Shown: in pieces, positions 15,773 to 23,983 of the stretch
Layout: each line of letters starts with the position of its first letter
How positions within the stretch are numbered: the stretch's first letter is position 1
Assembly: GCA_023442465.1 (NCBI GenBank)
Contig: JAEZZQ010000048.1
Coordinates: 1 to 64,000, forward strand
Origin: Bacillota bacterium
GTDB lineage: Bacteria; Bacillota; Clostridia; Lachnospirales; Lachnospiraceae
DNA length: 64,000 nt
Direction of reading: 5' to 3'
Made by a program: the position numbers and the translations under genes
Notes under the pieces: generated by a model
What the model saw: only the letters and a program-made list of their open reading frames with translations
Databases searched by the model: none
What the model was told of the DNA's origin: nothing

Positions 15773-15904
15773 GTTACTGTTCACTCCGTTCTCAGCACCG
15801 CATGATTTCTACATGTAAATTCGCTCCGCGAAGCAGAAATCATCTCTTGAATCACGTTCTTACGTAGCTTAACAGCAAGTGTTAAGCTACGTAAGAACAG
15901 TAAC
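15773..15904. repeat. Dispersed palindromic repeat, family B copy 1
   Basis: The 132-base unit is bounded by 10-bp terminal inverted repeats (GTTACTGTTC / GAACAGTAAC). Inside are GATTTCT/AGAAATC arms and a near-perfect 18-bp hairpin (GTTCTTACGTAGCTTAAC and its complement, 15855-15898). A second copy lies at 63787-63904. Non-coding, MITE-like, directly after the U32 gene stop. Confidence 0.8.
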
Positions 15905-15908
15905 CTTT

Positions 15909-17156
15909 TTACGGCCGGTCCTTTTCTTCTTTAGGCGCTTCTATTCTAAGAATATCATTTTTCTCTGCCTTGTCCGTCAGTTCTACATACAGTACCTGCT
16001 TCGAATGAGGCGCACTTTCCACCGCCTCCCCCTCCTGCGTGGTAAGGGACAACACCGTAACCGGTACATTTGTGCCATCCGGCTTCATTATCTCAATAAC
16101 ATCGCCCACACAGAACTTATTGCGCTGTGTAATGCGGACACGACTCTTCTCATCTACTTCTTCCGCAGTTCCTAAATAGATATATTCGTTCACATACGTA
16201 TTGGAGTCATAAATCTGAGTATTTTCATCCGTCTTGCCAAAATAAAAACCAGTGGTAAACTGGCGGTAGGTACATTTGGCAATTTCCGCCTTATACCATT
16301 CCATATTAGCAAGATACTTTTCCTTCGATTCCAGATAATCGTCAATCGCCTTCCGATATGTCCTCGCTACCGTCGCCACATAGAGCGCCGTTTTCATTCT
16401 TCCTTCTATCTTAAAGCTGTCGATACCCGCCTCTATCATTTCAGGAATATGCTCTATCATGCACAAATCCTTGGAGTTAAAAATGTAGGTACCCCTTTCA
16501 TTTTCATACACCGGCATGTATTCCCCCGGCCTTTTTTCCTCCACCACCGAATATTTCCAGCGGCACGGATGGGTACAGGCTCCCCGGTTAGCATCTCTGC
16601 CCGTAAAGTAGCTGCTGAGCAGGCATCTGCCCGAATAAGAAATGCACATCGCCCCATGAATAAAGCTTTCTATTTCCAGCTCCGCCGGAACCTTACTTCT
16701 TATTTCTCTTATCTCCGCCAAGGAAAGCTCTCTTGCTGAAACGACACGCTTTGCTCCCTGCGCATACCAGTATTTAAAGGTTTCATAATTGGTATTATTG
16801 GCCTGTGTAGAAACATGAATATCTATCTCAGGACAAATTTCCCTCGCCATCATAAAAACGCCCGGATCCGCAATGATGAGCGCGTCCGGCCTTATCTTCT
16901 TAAGCTCATAAAAATATTTTCTTACACCATCCAAATCCTCATTGTGCGCCAGTATATTAGCCGTAACATGGACCTTCGCTCCATGAGCATGAGCAAACGC
17001 TATTCCTTCCGCCATGTCCTCCATACTGAAGTTCTTTGCTTTGGCACGAAGCCCGAAGGCCTCTCCGCCGATATATACGGCATCAGCCCCATAGGCAACC
17101 GCCGTTTTCAGCACTTCCAGACTCCCTGCCGGAATCAAAAGCTCTGGTTTTTTCAT
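15909..17156 (-). CDS. trhP: U32 family protein, TrhP-like tRNA hydroxylation enzyme
   Basis: This protein of about 415 residues belongs to the U32 'peptidase' family. It opens with KKPELLIPAGSLEVLKTAV and has the signature ESFIHGAMCISYSGRCLLS near residue 165-185, with the cluster of Cys (CTHPCRWKY and C in MCISYSGRC). Members of this group (TrhP/YegQ) form 5-hydroxyuridine at tRNA position 34. The next gene upstream is a TrmR-like methyltransferase that methylates exactly this base, which supports the assignment. The frame extends to 17237, but the family's usual N-terminus favours ATG at 17156. A palindromic repeat follows. Confidence 0.8.
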   Translation of the reverse strand: MKKPELLIPAGSLEVLKTAVAYGADAVYIGGEAFGLRAKAKNFSMEDMAEGIAFAHAHGAKVHVTANILAHNEDLDGVRKYFYELKKIRPDALIIADPGVFMMAREICPEIDIHVSTQANNTNYETFKYWYAQGAKRVVSARELSLAEIREIRSKVPAELEIESFIHGAMCISYSGRCLLSSYFTGRDANRGACTHPCRWKYSVVEEKRPGEYMPVYENERGTYIFNSKDLCMIEHIPEMIEAGIDSFKIEGRMKTALYVATVARTYRKAIDDYLESKEKYLANMEWYKAEIAKCTYRQFTTGFYFGKTDENTQIYDSNTYVNEYIYLGTAEEVDEKSRVRITQRNKFCVGDVIEIMKPDGTNVPVTVLSLTTQEGEAVESAPHSKQVLYVELTDKAEKNDILRIEAPKEEKDRP

Positions 17157-17237
17157 TAAACAATCAATCCTTTCTTCTTTGCGCCACACGCAATGCTTCC
17201 TCTTTTTCGCAATGTGTTCCCCGCATTTCACGTACAT

Positions 17238-17879
17238 CTATAATTTCACACTCACGGTAACACCGTCACCCACTTGCAGAATCGCCGTTTCAAGCTGCTC
17301 ATTATGCTTCAGTTCATAAAGGTACTCCCGCATCCTGGAATGAATCGTTCTATCCCTTCTGGTCACCGCAAAGCGCGACTCGATAATGTCCCCATCCTGC
17401 AGAACGTTATCCGAGACCAGCAGTCCGCCCGTCTTCAGCAACCGCAATATATCAGGCAGAAAATGAATATACTGCCCCTTTGCAGCATCCATAAAAATAA
17501 AATCATAGCTTCCCTCAAGCCCTCGTAAAATCTCCGTCGCATCACCCTCCAGCAACGTAATAGCGTCTTCCTTACCCGCTCTTTTGAAATTTTCCCTCGC
17601 TATAGGAATCCTCTTCTCATACTTTTCTATCGTCGTTATCTTACAGCCTTCCGGCGCATATTCACTCATAAGGAGTGCGGAAAAACCAATTGCCGTCCCC
17701 ACCTCCAAAATTTCCTGCGGCCTGTTCATCGCCAAAAGCAATCGAAGCAGGCTCTGCATCTGTGTACGGATTACCGGCACATTCGTCCTCTTGCACTCAT
17801 CCTCTATTTCATTTAAAAGCTCCGTATTTCCTCTGTCAAAAGAGTTAATAAAGGTGCTAATTCTTTCGTCTGTAATCAT
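17238..17879 (-). CDS. trmR: SAM-dependent O-methyltransferase, TrmR-like
   Basis: This 213-residue class I methyltransferase has motif I EILEVGTAIGFSALLM (residues 56-71), an acidic ribose-binding TIEKYEKR, and the metal-site block FIFMDAAKGQYIHF and VSDNVLQDG typical of the O-methyltransferase family 3 (YrrM/TrmR). TrmR converts 5-hydroxyuridine to 5-methoxyuridine at the wobble position of several tRNAs. It sits immediately upstream of the TrhP-like gene, so the two encode consecutive steps. Its ATG is 6 bases after the stop of the MltG-like gene, inside one operon. Confidence 0.85.
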   Translation of the reverse strand: MITDERISTFINSFDRGNTELLNEIEDECKRTNVPVIRTQMQSLLRLLLAMNRPQEILEVGTAIGFSALLMSEYAPEGCKITTIEKYEKRIPIARENFKRAGKEDAITLLEGDATEILRGLEGSYDFIFMDAAKGQYIHFLPDILRLLKTGGLLVSDNVLQDGDIIESRFAVTRRDRTIHSRMREYLYELKHNEQLETAILQVGDGVTVSVKL

Positions 17880-17887
17880 TTCCTCAT

Positions 17888-18385
17888 TTACTCCGCACCC
17901 GTGGTGTCTTCCGGCGTCTCCGCCCCTTCCGCACCTGCATCTTCCGCTGCGCCTTCCGGCGTGTCAGCTTCCGAAGCTCCTTCTGTAGTCGAAGCCCCTG
18001 CTGAAACCTCTTCCGCTTTATTTTCGGCAGACATAATTTCCAGCATCTCCTTAACCGTCATATCGCTGCTCAGCTCATAAATTCCCGGTTTGAGTTCCCC
18101 ATGATACTCAGAAATCAATTCCTGCACATAGAACACTCTCGAGTCATTGATCAAGCCCTTCTCTTCCAATACCTCCCCGATATCCATGGTACTGGCTTCT
18201 TCCGTAATAGCTATGCTGATAACTTTCGCATTCCCCTCCTCAGCTACCGGCGCTTCCGTAAAAATACGATATCCAAAGTTATAAGCATCCGTCGCATATT
18301 TATAAGTGAACATAACCACCACTATTATAATGACTATCTTCAATGCCGTATCAAATACAGTCCCTATCAATTGTTTGGTATTCAT
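17888..18385 (-). CDS. MltG/YceG-like membrane protein without catalytic part
   Basis: This 165-residue protein has one transmembrane helix at about residues 13-32 (ALKIVIIIVVVMFTYKYA) and a small outer domain whose text (SIAITEEASTMDIGEVLEEK, FYVQELISEYHGELKPGIYELSSDMT) matches the LysM-like N-terminal part of YceG/MltG. The endolytic transglycosylase domain with its glutamate is absent; in its place is a low-complexity Ala/Glu/Thr tail. Such short MltG-like proteins are common in Lachnospiraceae. GTG at 18418 is possible, but ATG at 18385 with AAAGGAG upstream is preferred. Co-transcribed with the methyltransferase. Confidence 0.7.
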   Translation of the reverse strand: MNTKQLIGTVFDTALKIVIIIVVVMFTYKYATDAYNFGYRIFTEAPVAEEGNAKVISIAITEEASTMDIGEVLEEKGLINDSRVFYVQELISEYHGELKPGIYELSSDMTVKEMLEIMSAENKAEEVSAGASTTEGASEADTPEGAAEDAGAEGAETPEDTTGAE

Positions 18386-18494
18386 ATTTATAACTATGCT
18401 CCTTTCAAACCTCTCCACAGCTTAGACAGTTGCGAAACTCGTAACCTTCGTCAATTTTATGTACCAGTTTCGCAACCGCCGCCTTGCCAAAGCC

Positions 18495-18827
18495 TTATTG
18501 AAAATCCAGTTCCTTTACTATCAGCTCGGTGGCCTCCTGCATCATTCTGCAAAAGGAGGTCTCCGCAGCCAAAAAGTCCGACACAAGCGGAATCTCCCTC
18601 AGACTCTCATACTCTTTATCCAATTCCTCCATGCGCTCCAAAAGATCTTCTGCTTCCTCTTCGTTCTGGAACATAAAATTCTTGCGCCTGAACTCATTGA
18701 CCTTCAAATACAGCTCAGGCTGCATCTTTATCTTTTTAAGCTGCATAACATATTCACAGTATTCGGCTGATTCTCTGACCGCACCCACAAATTCCATCGC
18801 TGCGCCCTGCATACTGTTATCTGTCAT
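18495..18827 (-). CDS. YlbF/YmcA family protein
   Basis: This 110-residue all-helical protein matches the YlbF/YmcA (DUF964) family: RESAEYCEYVMQLKKIKMQP, LYLKVNEFRRKNFMFQN, and FLAAETSFCRMMQEATELI. In Bacillus, relatives form a complex with YaaT that alters RNase Y activity and mRNA maturation. Its place directly downstream of the RNase J gene (19 bases) fits a role in RNA metabolism. The C-terminal Cys residues seen in the Fe-S binding complex members are only partly present. Full length for the family. Confidence 0.8.
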   Translation of the reverse strand: MTDNSMQGAAMEFVGAVRESAEYCEYVMQLKKIKMQPELYLKVNEFRRKNFMFQNEEEAEDLLERMEELDKEYESLREIPLVSDFLAAETSFCRMMQEATELIVKELDFQ

Positions 18828-18846
18828 CTCTTCTCACACTCCATAC

Positions 18847-20520
18847 TTAAACTTCCATAATAATCGGAAGAATCATCGGCCTGCGCTTCGTCTTTTTCCA
18901 AACATAATCGCTAAGGGAATCCTTAATATTAGACTTAATTTTCCCCCAATCGCTGACTCCTCTGTCCAGGCAGCCGTGAACTGCATCGTCCACCACCTTC
19001 CTGGCCTCTTCCATTAGTTGATCGGATTCTCTCACATATACGAATCCTCTCGAAACGATATCCGGTCCCGATACCAGTTGATCGGAATACTGGTCCAGCG
19101 CTAAGACAACGATGAGAATGCCATCCTCTGCAAGATGCTGACGGTCTCTCAACACGATATTTCCTACGTCTCCGACGCCCAATCCGTCTACAAGAACCTC
19201 TCCTACCGGAACTTTTCCGCTTACCTTCGCTTCATCCTTATCCATCTCCAGCACATCGCCGGAACGCAAGATAAATATATTTTCCTTTGCAATGCCAAGC
19301 TCGCTTGCAATCTTGGCCTGCGCCTTCAAATGTTTATATTCGCCATGAACGGGAATCGCATATTTGGGATGTACCAAGGTGTAAATAAGCTTTATTTCTT
19401 CCCTGCAGGCATGTCCTGATACATGAACATCCTGGAAGATTACATCAGCACCTTTTACAAGCAGCTCGTTGATAACGTTTGTTACCGCCTTCTCATTTCC
19501 CGGAATCGGGTTGGAAGAGAAGATGACCGTATCGCCGGGGCAAATAGATATCTTCTTATGAATATTTCCTGCCATTCGGCTCAGTGCCGCCATGCTTTCT
19601 CCCTGACTTCCCGTAGTGATGATAACAGTTTTCTCCGCAGGATAATTCTTAAGCTGCTCGATGTCGATCAGCGTCTTATCCGGAATATCCAAATAACCAA
19701 GAGTGGTCGCCGTCTCGATGATATTTACCATGCTTCGGCCTTCCACCACAACTTTTCTGTCAAATTTGTACGCAGAATTGATGATCTGCTGTACGCGGTC
19801 TACATTGGAAGCAAAGGTGGCGATGATAATACGCGTATCCTTATGCTCTGTAAAAATCGTATCGAAAGTTTTTCCCACCGTCTTTTCAGATTGGGTAAAC
19901 CCCGGACGCTCCGCGTTGGTACTATCGCACATAAGCGCCAGAACACCTTTTTTTCCGATCTCTGCAAATCTCTGCAAATCGATAGCATCCCCGAATACCG
20001 GAGTATAATCTACTTTAAAGTCTCCCGTATGCACTACGATTCCCGCAGGAGAATAAATAGCAAGTGCAGCGGCATCTACAATGCTATGGTTCGTTTTAAT
20101 AAATTCTATACGGAACTGTCCCAAATTGATGGATTGACCAAATTTAACGACTTTTCTTTTGGTGTTTCCAACAAGGTTATGCTCCTTTAGCTTATTTTCT
20201 ATGATACCCATGGTCAGCTTCGTCGCATAGATAGGAACGTTGACTTCGCGCAGTACATAAGGCAGCGCACCAATATGGTCCTCATGCCCGTGGGTAATCA
20301 TAAATCCTTTTACTTTATCGATATTATCCTTCAAATAGGTGGTATCCGGTATTACCAAATCGATTCCCAGCATATCGTCGTCCGGGAACGAAAGACCGCA
20401 GTCCACCACAACAATACTGTCTTCATATTCGAAGGCAGTAATATTCATACCAATCTGCTCCAAGCCACCTAACGGAATTATCTTTAGCTTGGAAACATTC
20501 ACATTTTCACTTTTCTTCAA
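18847..20520 (-). CDS. rnj: Ribonuclease J
   Basis: This 557-residue metallo-beta-lactamase/beta-CASP ribonuclease has the metal motif HGHEDH at 77-82, further ligands in VVHTGDFKVD and LMCDSTNAE, and the C-terminal block HVSGHACREE. RNase J is a 5'-3' exo- and endoribonuclease acting on mRNA decay and rRNA maturation. The start is a TTG at 20520 that overlaps the fur stop codon; the ribosome binding site GGAGG lies inside the fur gene, so translation is coupled. Length is normal for RNase J1/J2; which paralog cannot be told. Confidence 0.93.
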   Translation of the reverse strand: MKKSENVNVSKLKIIPLGGLEQIGMNITAFEYEDSIVVVDCGLSFPDDDMLGIDLVIPDTTYLKDNIDKVKGFMITHGHEDHIGALPYVLREVNVPIYATKLTMGIIENKLKEHNLVGNTKRKVVKFGQSINLGQFRIEFIKTNHSIVDAAALAIYSPAGIVVHTGDFKVDYTPVFGDAIDLQRFAEIGKKGVLALMCDSTNAERPGFTQSEKTVGKTFDTIFTEHKDTRIIIATFASNVDRVQQIINSAYKFDRKVVVEGRSMVNIIETATTLGYLDIPDKTLIDIEQLKNYPAEKTVIITTGSQGESMAALSRMAGNIHKKISICPGDTVIFSSNPIPGNEKAVTNVINELLVKGADVIFQDVHVSGHACREEIKLIYTLVHPKYAIPVHGEYKHLKAQAKIASELGIAKENIFILRSGDVLEMDKDEAKVSGKVPVGEVLVDGLGVGDVGNIVLRDRQHLAEDGILIVVLALDQYSDQLVSGPDIVSRGFVYVRESDQLMEEARKVVDDAVHGCLDRGVSDWGKIKSNIKDSLSDYVWKKTKRRPMILPIIMEV

Positions 20521-20972
20521 TCAATTTTTCCTCCACATTCTGCACAGTACCCGTAGAGTTTCACTTCATGATCTACCACATGGAATCCGGTCGTCCTTGT
20601 AATCTTTTCTTCCAATTCCTCAAGTAAGTCGTCCTCAAAGGAATTCACTTTACCACAATTTATGCAAATCAAATGATGGTGATGGTGTTTTGCCGTACCC
20701 ATTCCCACATTTCCGATTTCATAACGAACAAAACCGTCGTCCAAATTGATGCGATCGATTAAATGCAGCTCTAAAAGTATCTGTATCGTTCTATAAACAG
20801 TAGCAAGCCCTATCTCGGGATAGTCTGCTTTTACCATTTCATAAATTTCTTCCGCGGTCAGATGTCTGTCGGGGCATGCAGCAAGAGCCTCCAATACTAG
20901 AAGCCTCTGGGTAGTTACCTTTAAACCTTTATCCTTCAACAACTGTTTAAACTGCTCTCTGTCCACTCCCAT
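20517..20972 (-). CDS. Fur-family metal-dependent regulator
   Basis: This 151-residue protein has an N-terminal winged helix (QRLLVLEALAACPDRHLTAEE, IGLATVYRTIQIL), a five-histidine metal site at 96-100, and two CxxC pairs (C103/C106, C143/C146) for structural zinc. It is a Fur/PerR/Zur-type repressor. The residues seen do not decide between iron, zinc and peroxide sensing. It is part of the ruvX-DUF1292-fur-rnj cluster, an arrangement I know from many Clostridia; its stop overlaps the RNase J start. Confidence 0.9.
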   Translation of the reverse strand: MGVDREQFKQLLKDKGLKVTTQRLLVLEALAACPDRHLTAEEIYEMVKADYPEIGLATVYRTIQILLELHLIDRINLDDGFVRYEIGNVGMGTAKHHHHHLICINCGKVNSFEDDLLEELEEKITRTTGFHVVDHEVKLYGYCAECGGKID

Positions 20973-21075
20973 TTGCTATCATCCCTTGTAACTGTCCAGT
21001 ACCTTCACAGTTACCCTCCCCTTTACAACTGTCTTAAGACAGCTTTCTGCCTCGGCCGCCTTCCCTATTTTTCAA

Positions 21076-21330
21076 TCAGGAAAGTTCAATATCCTCCAGT
21101 ATATTTTCAAAAACTGCCGCAACGGCACTAAGCTCCGTATCATCTTCCACGATTTCATAAATCGCCTCGGGCGCCTCCGGTGCGGAGATATCTTTCAAAA
21201 TCAATGCGTCGCTGTCTCCCTCTTCCTGCTCTGTTACAAGAATGTACTGACAGCCTCCTATCTTCGTCTGTTCCAACACATAAAATTCAACCGGCTCCTC
21301 GTTCTCCGGTTTAAAAATTATTTTATCCAC
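21076..21330 (-). CDS. DUF1292 family protein
   Basis: This 84-residue acidic beta-rich protein (FYVLEQTKIGGCQYILVTEQEE, YEIVEDDTELSAVAAVFENIL) is a DUF1292/YrzB-like protein, regularly found after ruvX. Function unknown. It starts with GTG at 21330, sharing one base with the ruvX stop (TAGTG), with GAGGAG 8 bases upstream. Translationally coupled to ruvX. Confidence 0.85.
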   Translation of the reverse strand: MDKIIFKPENEEPVEFYVLEQTKIGGCQYILVTEQEEGDSDALILKDISAPEAPEAIYEIVEDDTELSAVAAVFENILEDIELS

Positions 21331-21764
21331 TACTTATTCTCCTCGTTCTTACGGTAATCCAAATACCCTTGCAATATAAAGCACGCAGCAATCCTATCCA
21401 CATGCTCCTTCCTATGCTCCCGCCGTATTCCGGCTTCCTTCATTACCCTGTCCGCCGCAACGGTAGTGAGTCTCTCGTCCCACATCCTGACAGGCAGCCC
21501 TGTTCTGCGTTCCAGCATATCCTTGAAATCCATAGAAAGCTCCACGCGTACGCCCAGCGTATCGTTCATATTCTTTGGAAGCCCCAGCACGATTTCTTCT
21601 ACTTCATATTCTACAATCAGCTCCTCTATGCGAGCCAATGTCTTTCGTAATTTATTCTCTTCTTTTCTCTCTATGATTTCAATGCCCTGCGCAGTGAGAA
21701 GCAAAGCGTCGCTGATTGCCACTCCTACCGTCTTCGACCCGAAATCCAAGCCCATGATACGCAT
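21330..21764 (-). CDS. ruvX: RuvX/YqgF-like RNase H-fold nuclease
   Basis: This 144-residue protein has the RuvX text: [20 protein letters not shown] (catalytic Asp in the first strand), [15 protein letters not shown], and [14 protein letters not shown] near residue 100. RuvX acts in 16S rRNA 5'-end maturation and/or Holliday-junction processing. It lies between ireB and the DUF1292 gene, the standard order in Firmicutes. Full length. Confidence 0.92.
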   Translation of the reverse strand: MRIMGLDFGSKTVGVAISDALLLTAQGIEIIERKEENKLRKTLARIEELIVEYEVEEIVLGLPKNMNDTLGVRVELSMDFKDMLERRTGLPVRMWDERLTTVAADRVMKEAGIRREHRKEHVDRIAACFILQGYLDYRKNEENK

Positions 21765-21799
21765 GGATTCACCCTTTTATATCCTTCCACAAATGTTCT

Positions 21800-22069
21800 T
21801 TACTCGTTTTTCCAGTGCTTCGCCTCGATATATTTCGTAAGCAGCTCTTCTACCAGCTCGTCTCTTTCTACTTTCATGATAAGGCTTCTCGCACTTCTAT
21901 GGCTTGTAATATATGTGGGGTCTCCGGACATAATATACCCTACGATCTGATTCACCGGATTATATCCTTTTTCCGTCAATGCTTCATATACCGTGGCCAA
22001 GACTACTTCCACACCTGTCTCCGGCTCGGTCTCCACGCTAAAAAATTGTGTATTTCCAAAATCCTGCAT
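21800..22069 (-). CDS. ireB: IreB-family regulatory phosphoprotein
   Basis: This 89-residue protein is a clear IreB/YrzL (UPF0297) member: [38 protein letters not shown] is the family core. In enterococci IreB is phosphorylated by the Ser/Thr kinase IreK and influences cephalosporin tolerance. The N-terminal Thr residues that are phosphorylated in relatives may correspond to those in [16 protein letters not shown]. It leads the ruvX operon, with about 130 bases of non-coding DNA upstream. Confidence 0.9.
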   Translation of the reverse strand: MQDFGNTQFFSVETEPETGVEVVLATVYEALTEKGYNPVNQIVGYIMSGDPTYITSHRSARSLIMKVERDELVEELLTKYIEAKHWKNE

Positions 22070-22205
22070 ATAATCACGCCCTTATCTATTGTCGCCAGTT
22101 AACTCTTTCTAATCACCATATTACCCTATTCGTTCAGAAAATTCAATCAATTTACATTAATTTAATGATTGCTTATTTCTTTTATCGGACGATTTTCCGT
22201 GTTTT

Positions 22206-23549
22206 CTACTCAATGAGCAGCATGTCCTCCTGCAAGAAACCTGCGGCTTTTCCCGTTATCAATCGATTGGACAGGCAGTCCTCACCTCGCTTCGCCACCT
22301 TAACATATTGCCTGGTATGTCCCGTCTGATAGCATACTCCATCTATCACCTTTTCTTCCTCGAACAGTACCTCTACTTCTTCTCCTATGTAGCCGGTCCT
22401 ATAATCCTGAGAATATTCCTTTTCCATGGAAAGCAGAAGGTTGCTCCTTCTTGTCTTTTCTTCATCCGGTACCTGCTCCTTCATTTCTGCCGCACGGGTA
22501 CCTTTCCTTTTGGAATATTTGAAAATGTGCATTTCATAAAGCTTTATTTTCTCCAGGTATTTTCTTGTGATATCGAATTCTTCCTGCGTTTCTCCGGGAA
22601 AACCTACAATGACGTCCGTGGTAATGGCCGGACGGTCGAATATTCCGCGCAACAGCTCCACTTTTTCGTAGTATTCCCCCGAGGTGTATTTCCTATTCAT
22701 TCTTTTGAGAGTGTCATCGCAGCCGCTTTGAAGGGATAGATGGAAATGCGGGCAGAACTTGGGAAGCGCTCTTAGCCTGGAAGCAAACTCCTGCGTAACG
22801 ATTCCGGGCTCCAGAGAGCCTAAACGGATTCTTTCGATTCCTTCTACTCCGTGAATGCTCTCTATCAGCGCAAGCAGGGCCGGTTCACCGAAATCTGTTC
22901 CATAGGAACTAATATGAATCCCGGTCAGCACCACCTCTTTATATCCTCTCCCGGCAAGTCCGGTTATTTCCTCCAGAATATCCTCTTCTTTTCTGCTTCT
23001 CACCCTGCCTCTCGCATAAGGGATAATGCAATAAGAACAGAATTGGTTGCATCCGTCCTGAATCTTAATATAGGCGCGGGTATTTCCGGAGGTTTCTTTT
23101 AGCTGCATATTTTCAAATTCTTTTGTATTTCCTATATCAATTATCGTTGTATCGTCAAGTGTTTTGAAGCTGGCGTTCGTTTTTTCGTTTGCTCCTCCGC
23201 CTTTTTCTTCCAGGAACTTTTCCAGAATAGGAAGCAGTTCTTTTTTCTTATTATTTCCGATTGCCAAGTCTACGCCTACGTCCTTCAGCACGTCTTCTTT
23301 CCCTGTTTGCACGTAACAGCCCGCCGCAACGACCACAGCCTCAGGATTCATTTTACGCGCTTTATGAAGCATTTGCCTGCTTTTTCGATCCGCGATATTG
23401 GTAACTGTACACGTATTTACGATATATATATCCGCCCATTCATCAAATGGTACAATTTTATATCCTTTTTCTTGTAACATTTGTTGCATTACGTCCATTT
23501 CATATCCGTTGACTTTACAGCCCAGGTTATGTAATGCTACACATTTCAT
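22206..23549 (-). CDS. mtaB: tRNA t6A37 methylthiotransferase MtaB
   Basis: This enzyme of about 447 residues adds a methylthio group to t6A at tRNA position 37. Order of domains: UPF0004 with Cys in HNLGCKVNGYE, IVNTCTVT and AAGCYVQ (one [4Fe-4S]); radical-SAM core with CNQFCSYC near residue 170 (second cluster); C-terminal TRAM-like domain. The HNLGCKVN opening distinguishes MtaB from MiaB. The frame opens with GTG at 23561, but GAGGAA 6 bases before ATG at 23549 supports that start. It is transcribed divergently from the HPr-like gene. Confidence 0.92.
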   Translation of the reverse strand: MKCVALHNLGCKVNGYEMDVMQQMLQEKGYKIVPFDEWADIYIVNTCTVTNIADRKSRQMLHKARKMNPEAVVVAAGCYVQTGKEDVLKDVGVDLAIGNNKKKELLPILEKFLEEKGGGANEKTNASFKTLDDTTIIDIGNTKEFENMQLKETSGNTRAYIKIQDGCNQFCSYCIIPYARGRVRSRKEEDILEEITGLAGRGYKEVVLTGIHISSYGTDFGEPALLALIESIHGVEGIERIRLGSLEPGIVTQEFASRLRALPKFCPHFHLSLQSGCDDTLKRMNRKYTSGEYYEKVELLRGIFDRPAITTDVIVGFPGETQEEFDITRKYLEKIKLYEMHIFKYSKRKGTRAAEMKEQVPDEEKTRRSNLLLSMEKEYSQDYRTGYIGEEVEVLFEEEKVIDGVCYQTGHTRQYVKVAKRGEDCLSNRLITGKAAGFLQEDMLLIE

Positions 23550-23582
23550 ATTATTCCTCACTTTTTTTGTATTGTTTTAGCA

Positions 23583-23614
23583 TTGACTTTTACCGGCTCA
23601 CCCGTTAGTATAAT
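23583..23614 (+). promoter_or_regulatory. Promoter of the HPr-like gene
   Basis: TTGACT at 23583-23588 is followed by TAGTAT (17-base spacing) overlapping TATAAT at 23609-23614. The start codon is 39 bases downstream with AAGGAGG before it. Confidence 0.7.
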
Positions 23615-23652
23615 AAGCAGAAGGTATGAAAACATCAAGGAGGTAGAAACCA

Positions 23653-23883
23653 ATGAAAACAGTTCAGATTTCTTTAAATTCTATTGATAAGGTAAAATCT
23701 TTTGTAAATGATATCACAAAATTCGATTATGATTTTGATTTAGTATCCGGCAGATATGTTATTGACGCAAAGTCCATTATGGGCATCTTCAGCTTGGACC
23801 TGTCAAAACCGATCGACCTGAACATTCATGCAGAAGACAATGCAGAAGAAGTACTCAATGCATTGAAGCCTTACATGATTTAA
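23653..23883 (+). CDS. HPr-like protein lacking the phosphoryl-carrier histidine
   Basis: This 76-residue protein has the HPr fold text in its second half: AKSIMGIFSLDLSKPIDLNI, with the Ser of the regulatory Ser46 site kept, and a final helix NAEEVLNALKPYM. The first helix lacks the GIHARPA motif, so there is no His15 for phosphotransfer. It therefore cannot act as a sugar-PTS carrier and may be a regulatory HPr relative, as Crh is. It is monocistronic with its own promoter and terminator. Confidence 0.85.
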   Translation: MKTVQISLNSIDKVKSFVNDITKFDYDFDLVSGRYVIDAKSIMGIFSLDLSKPIDLNIHAEDNAEEVLNALKPYMI

Positions 23884-23946
23884 TAATTGCTGGTATCAAT
23901 CTTGGCAATTATTCAGCATAAGCTGAACAATACGACAAAGTAATGA

Positions 23947-23980
23947 AGAGCATTCGGAAGTTAATCCGAGTGCTTTTTTA
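23947..23980 (+). terminator. Terminator of the HPr-like gene
   Basis: AGCATTCGGA and TCCGAGTGCT pair around AGTTAA, followed by TTTTTTAT. It lies just before the thiI stop codon on the other strand. Confidence 0.85.
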
Positions 23981-23983
23981 TTT

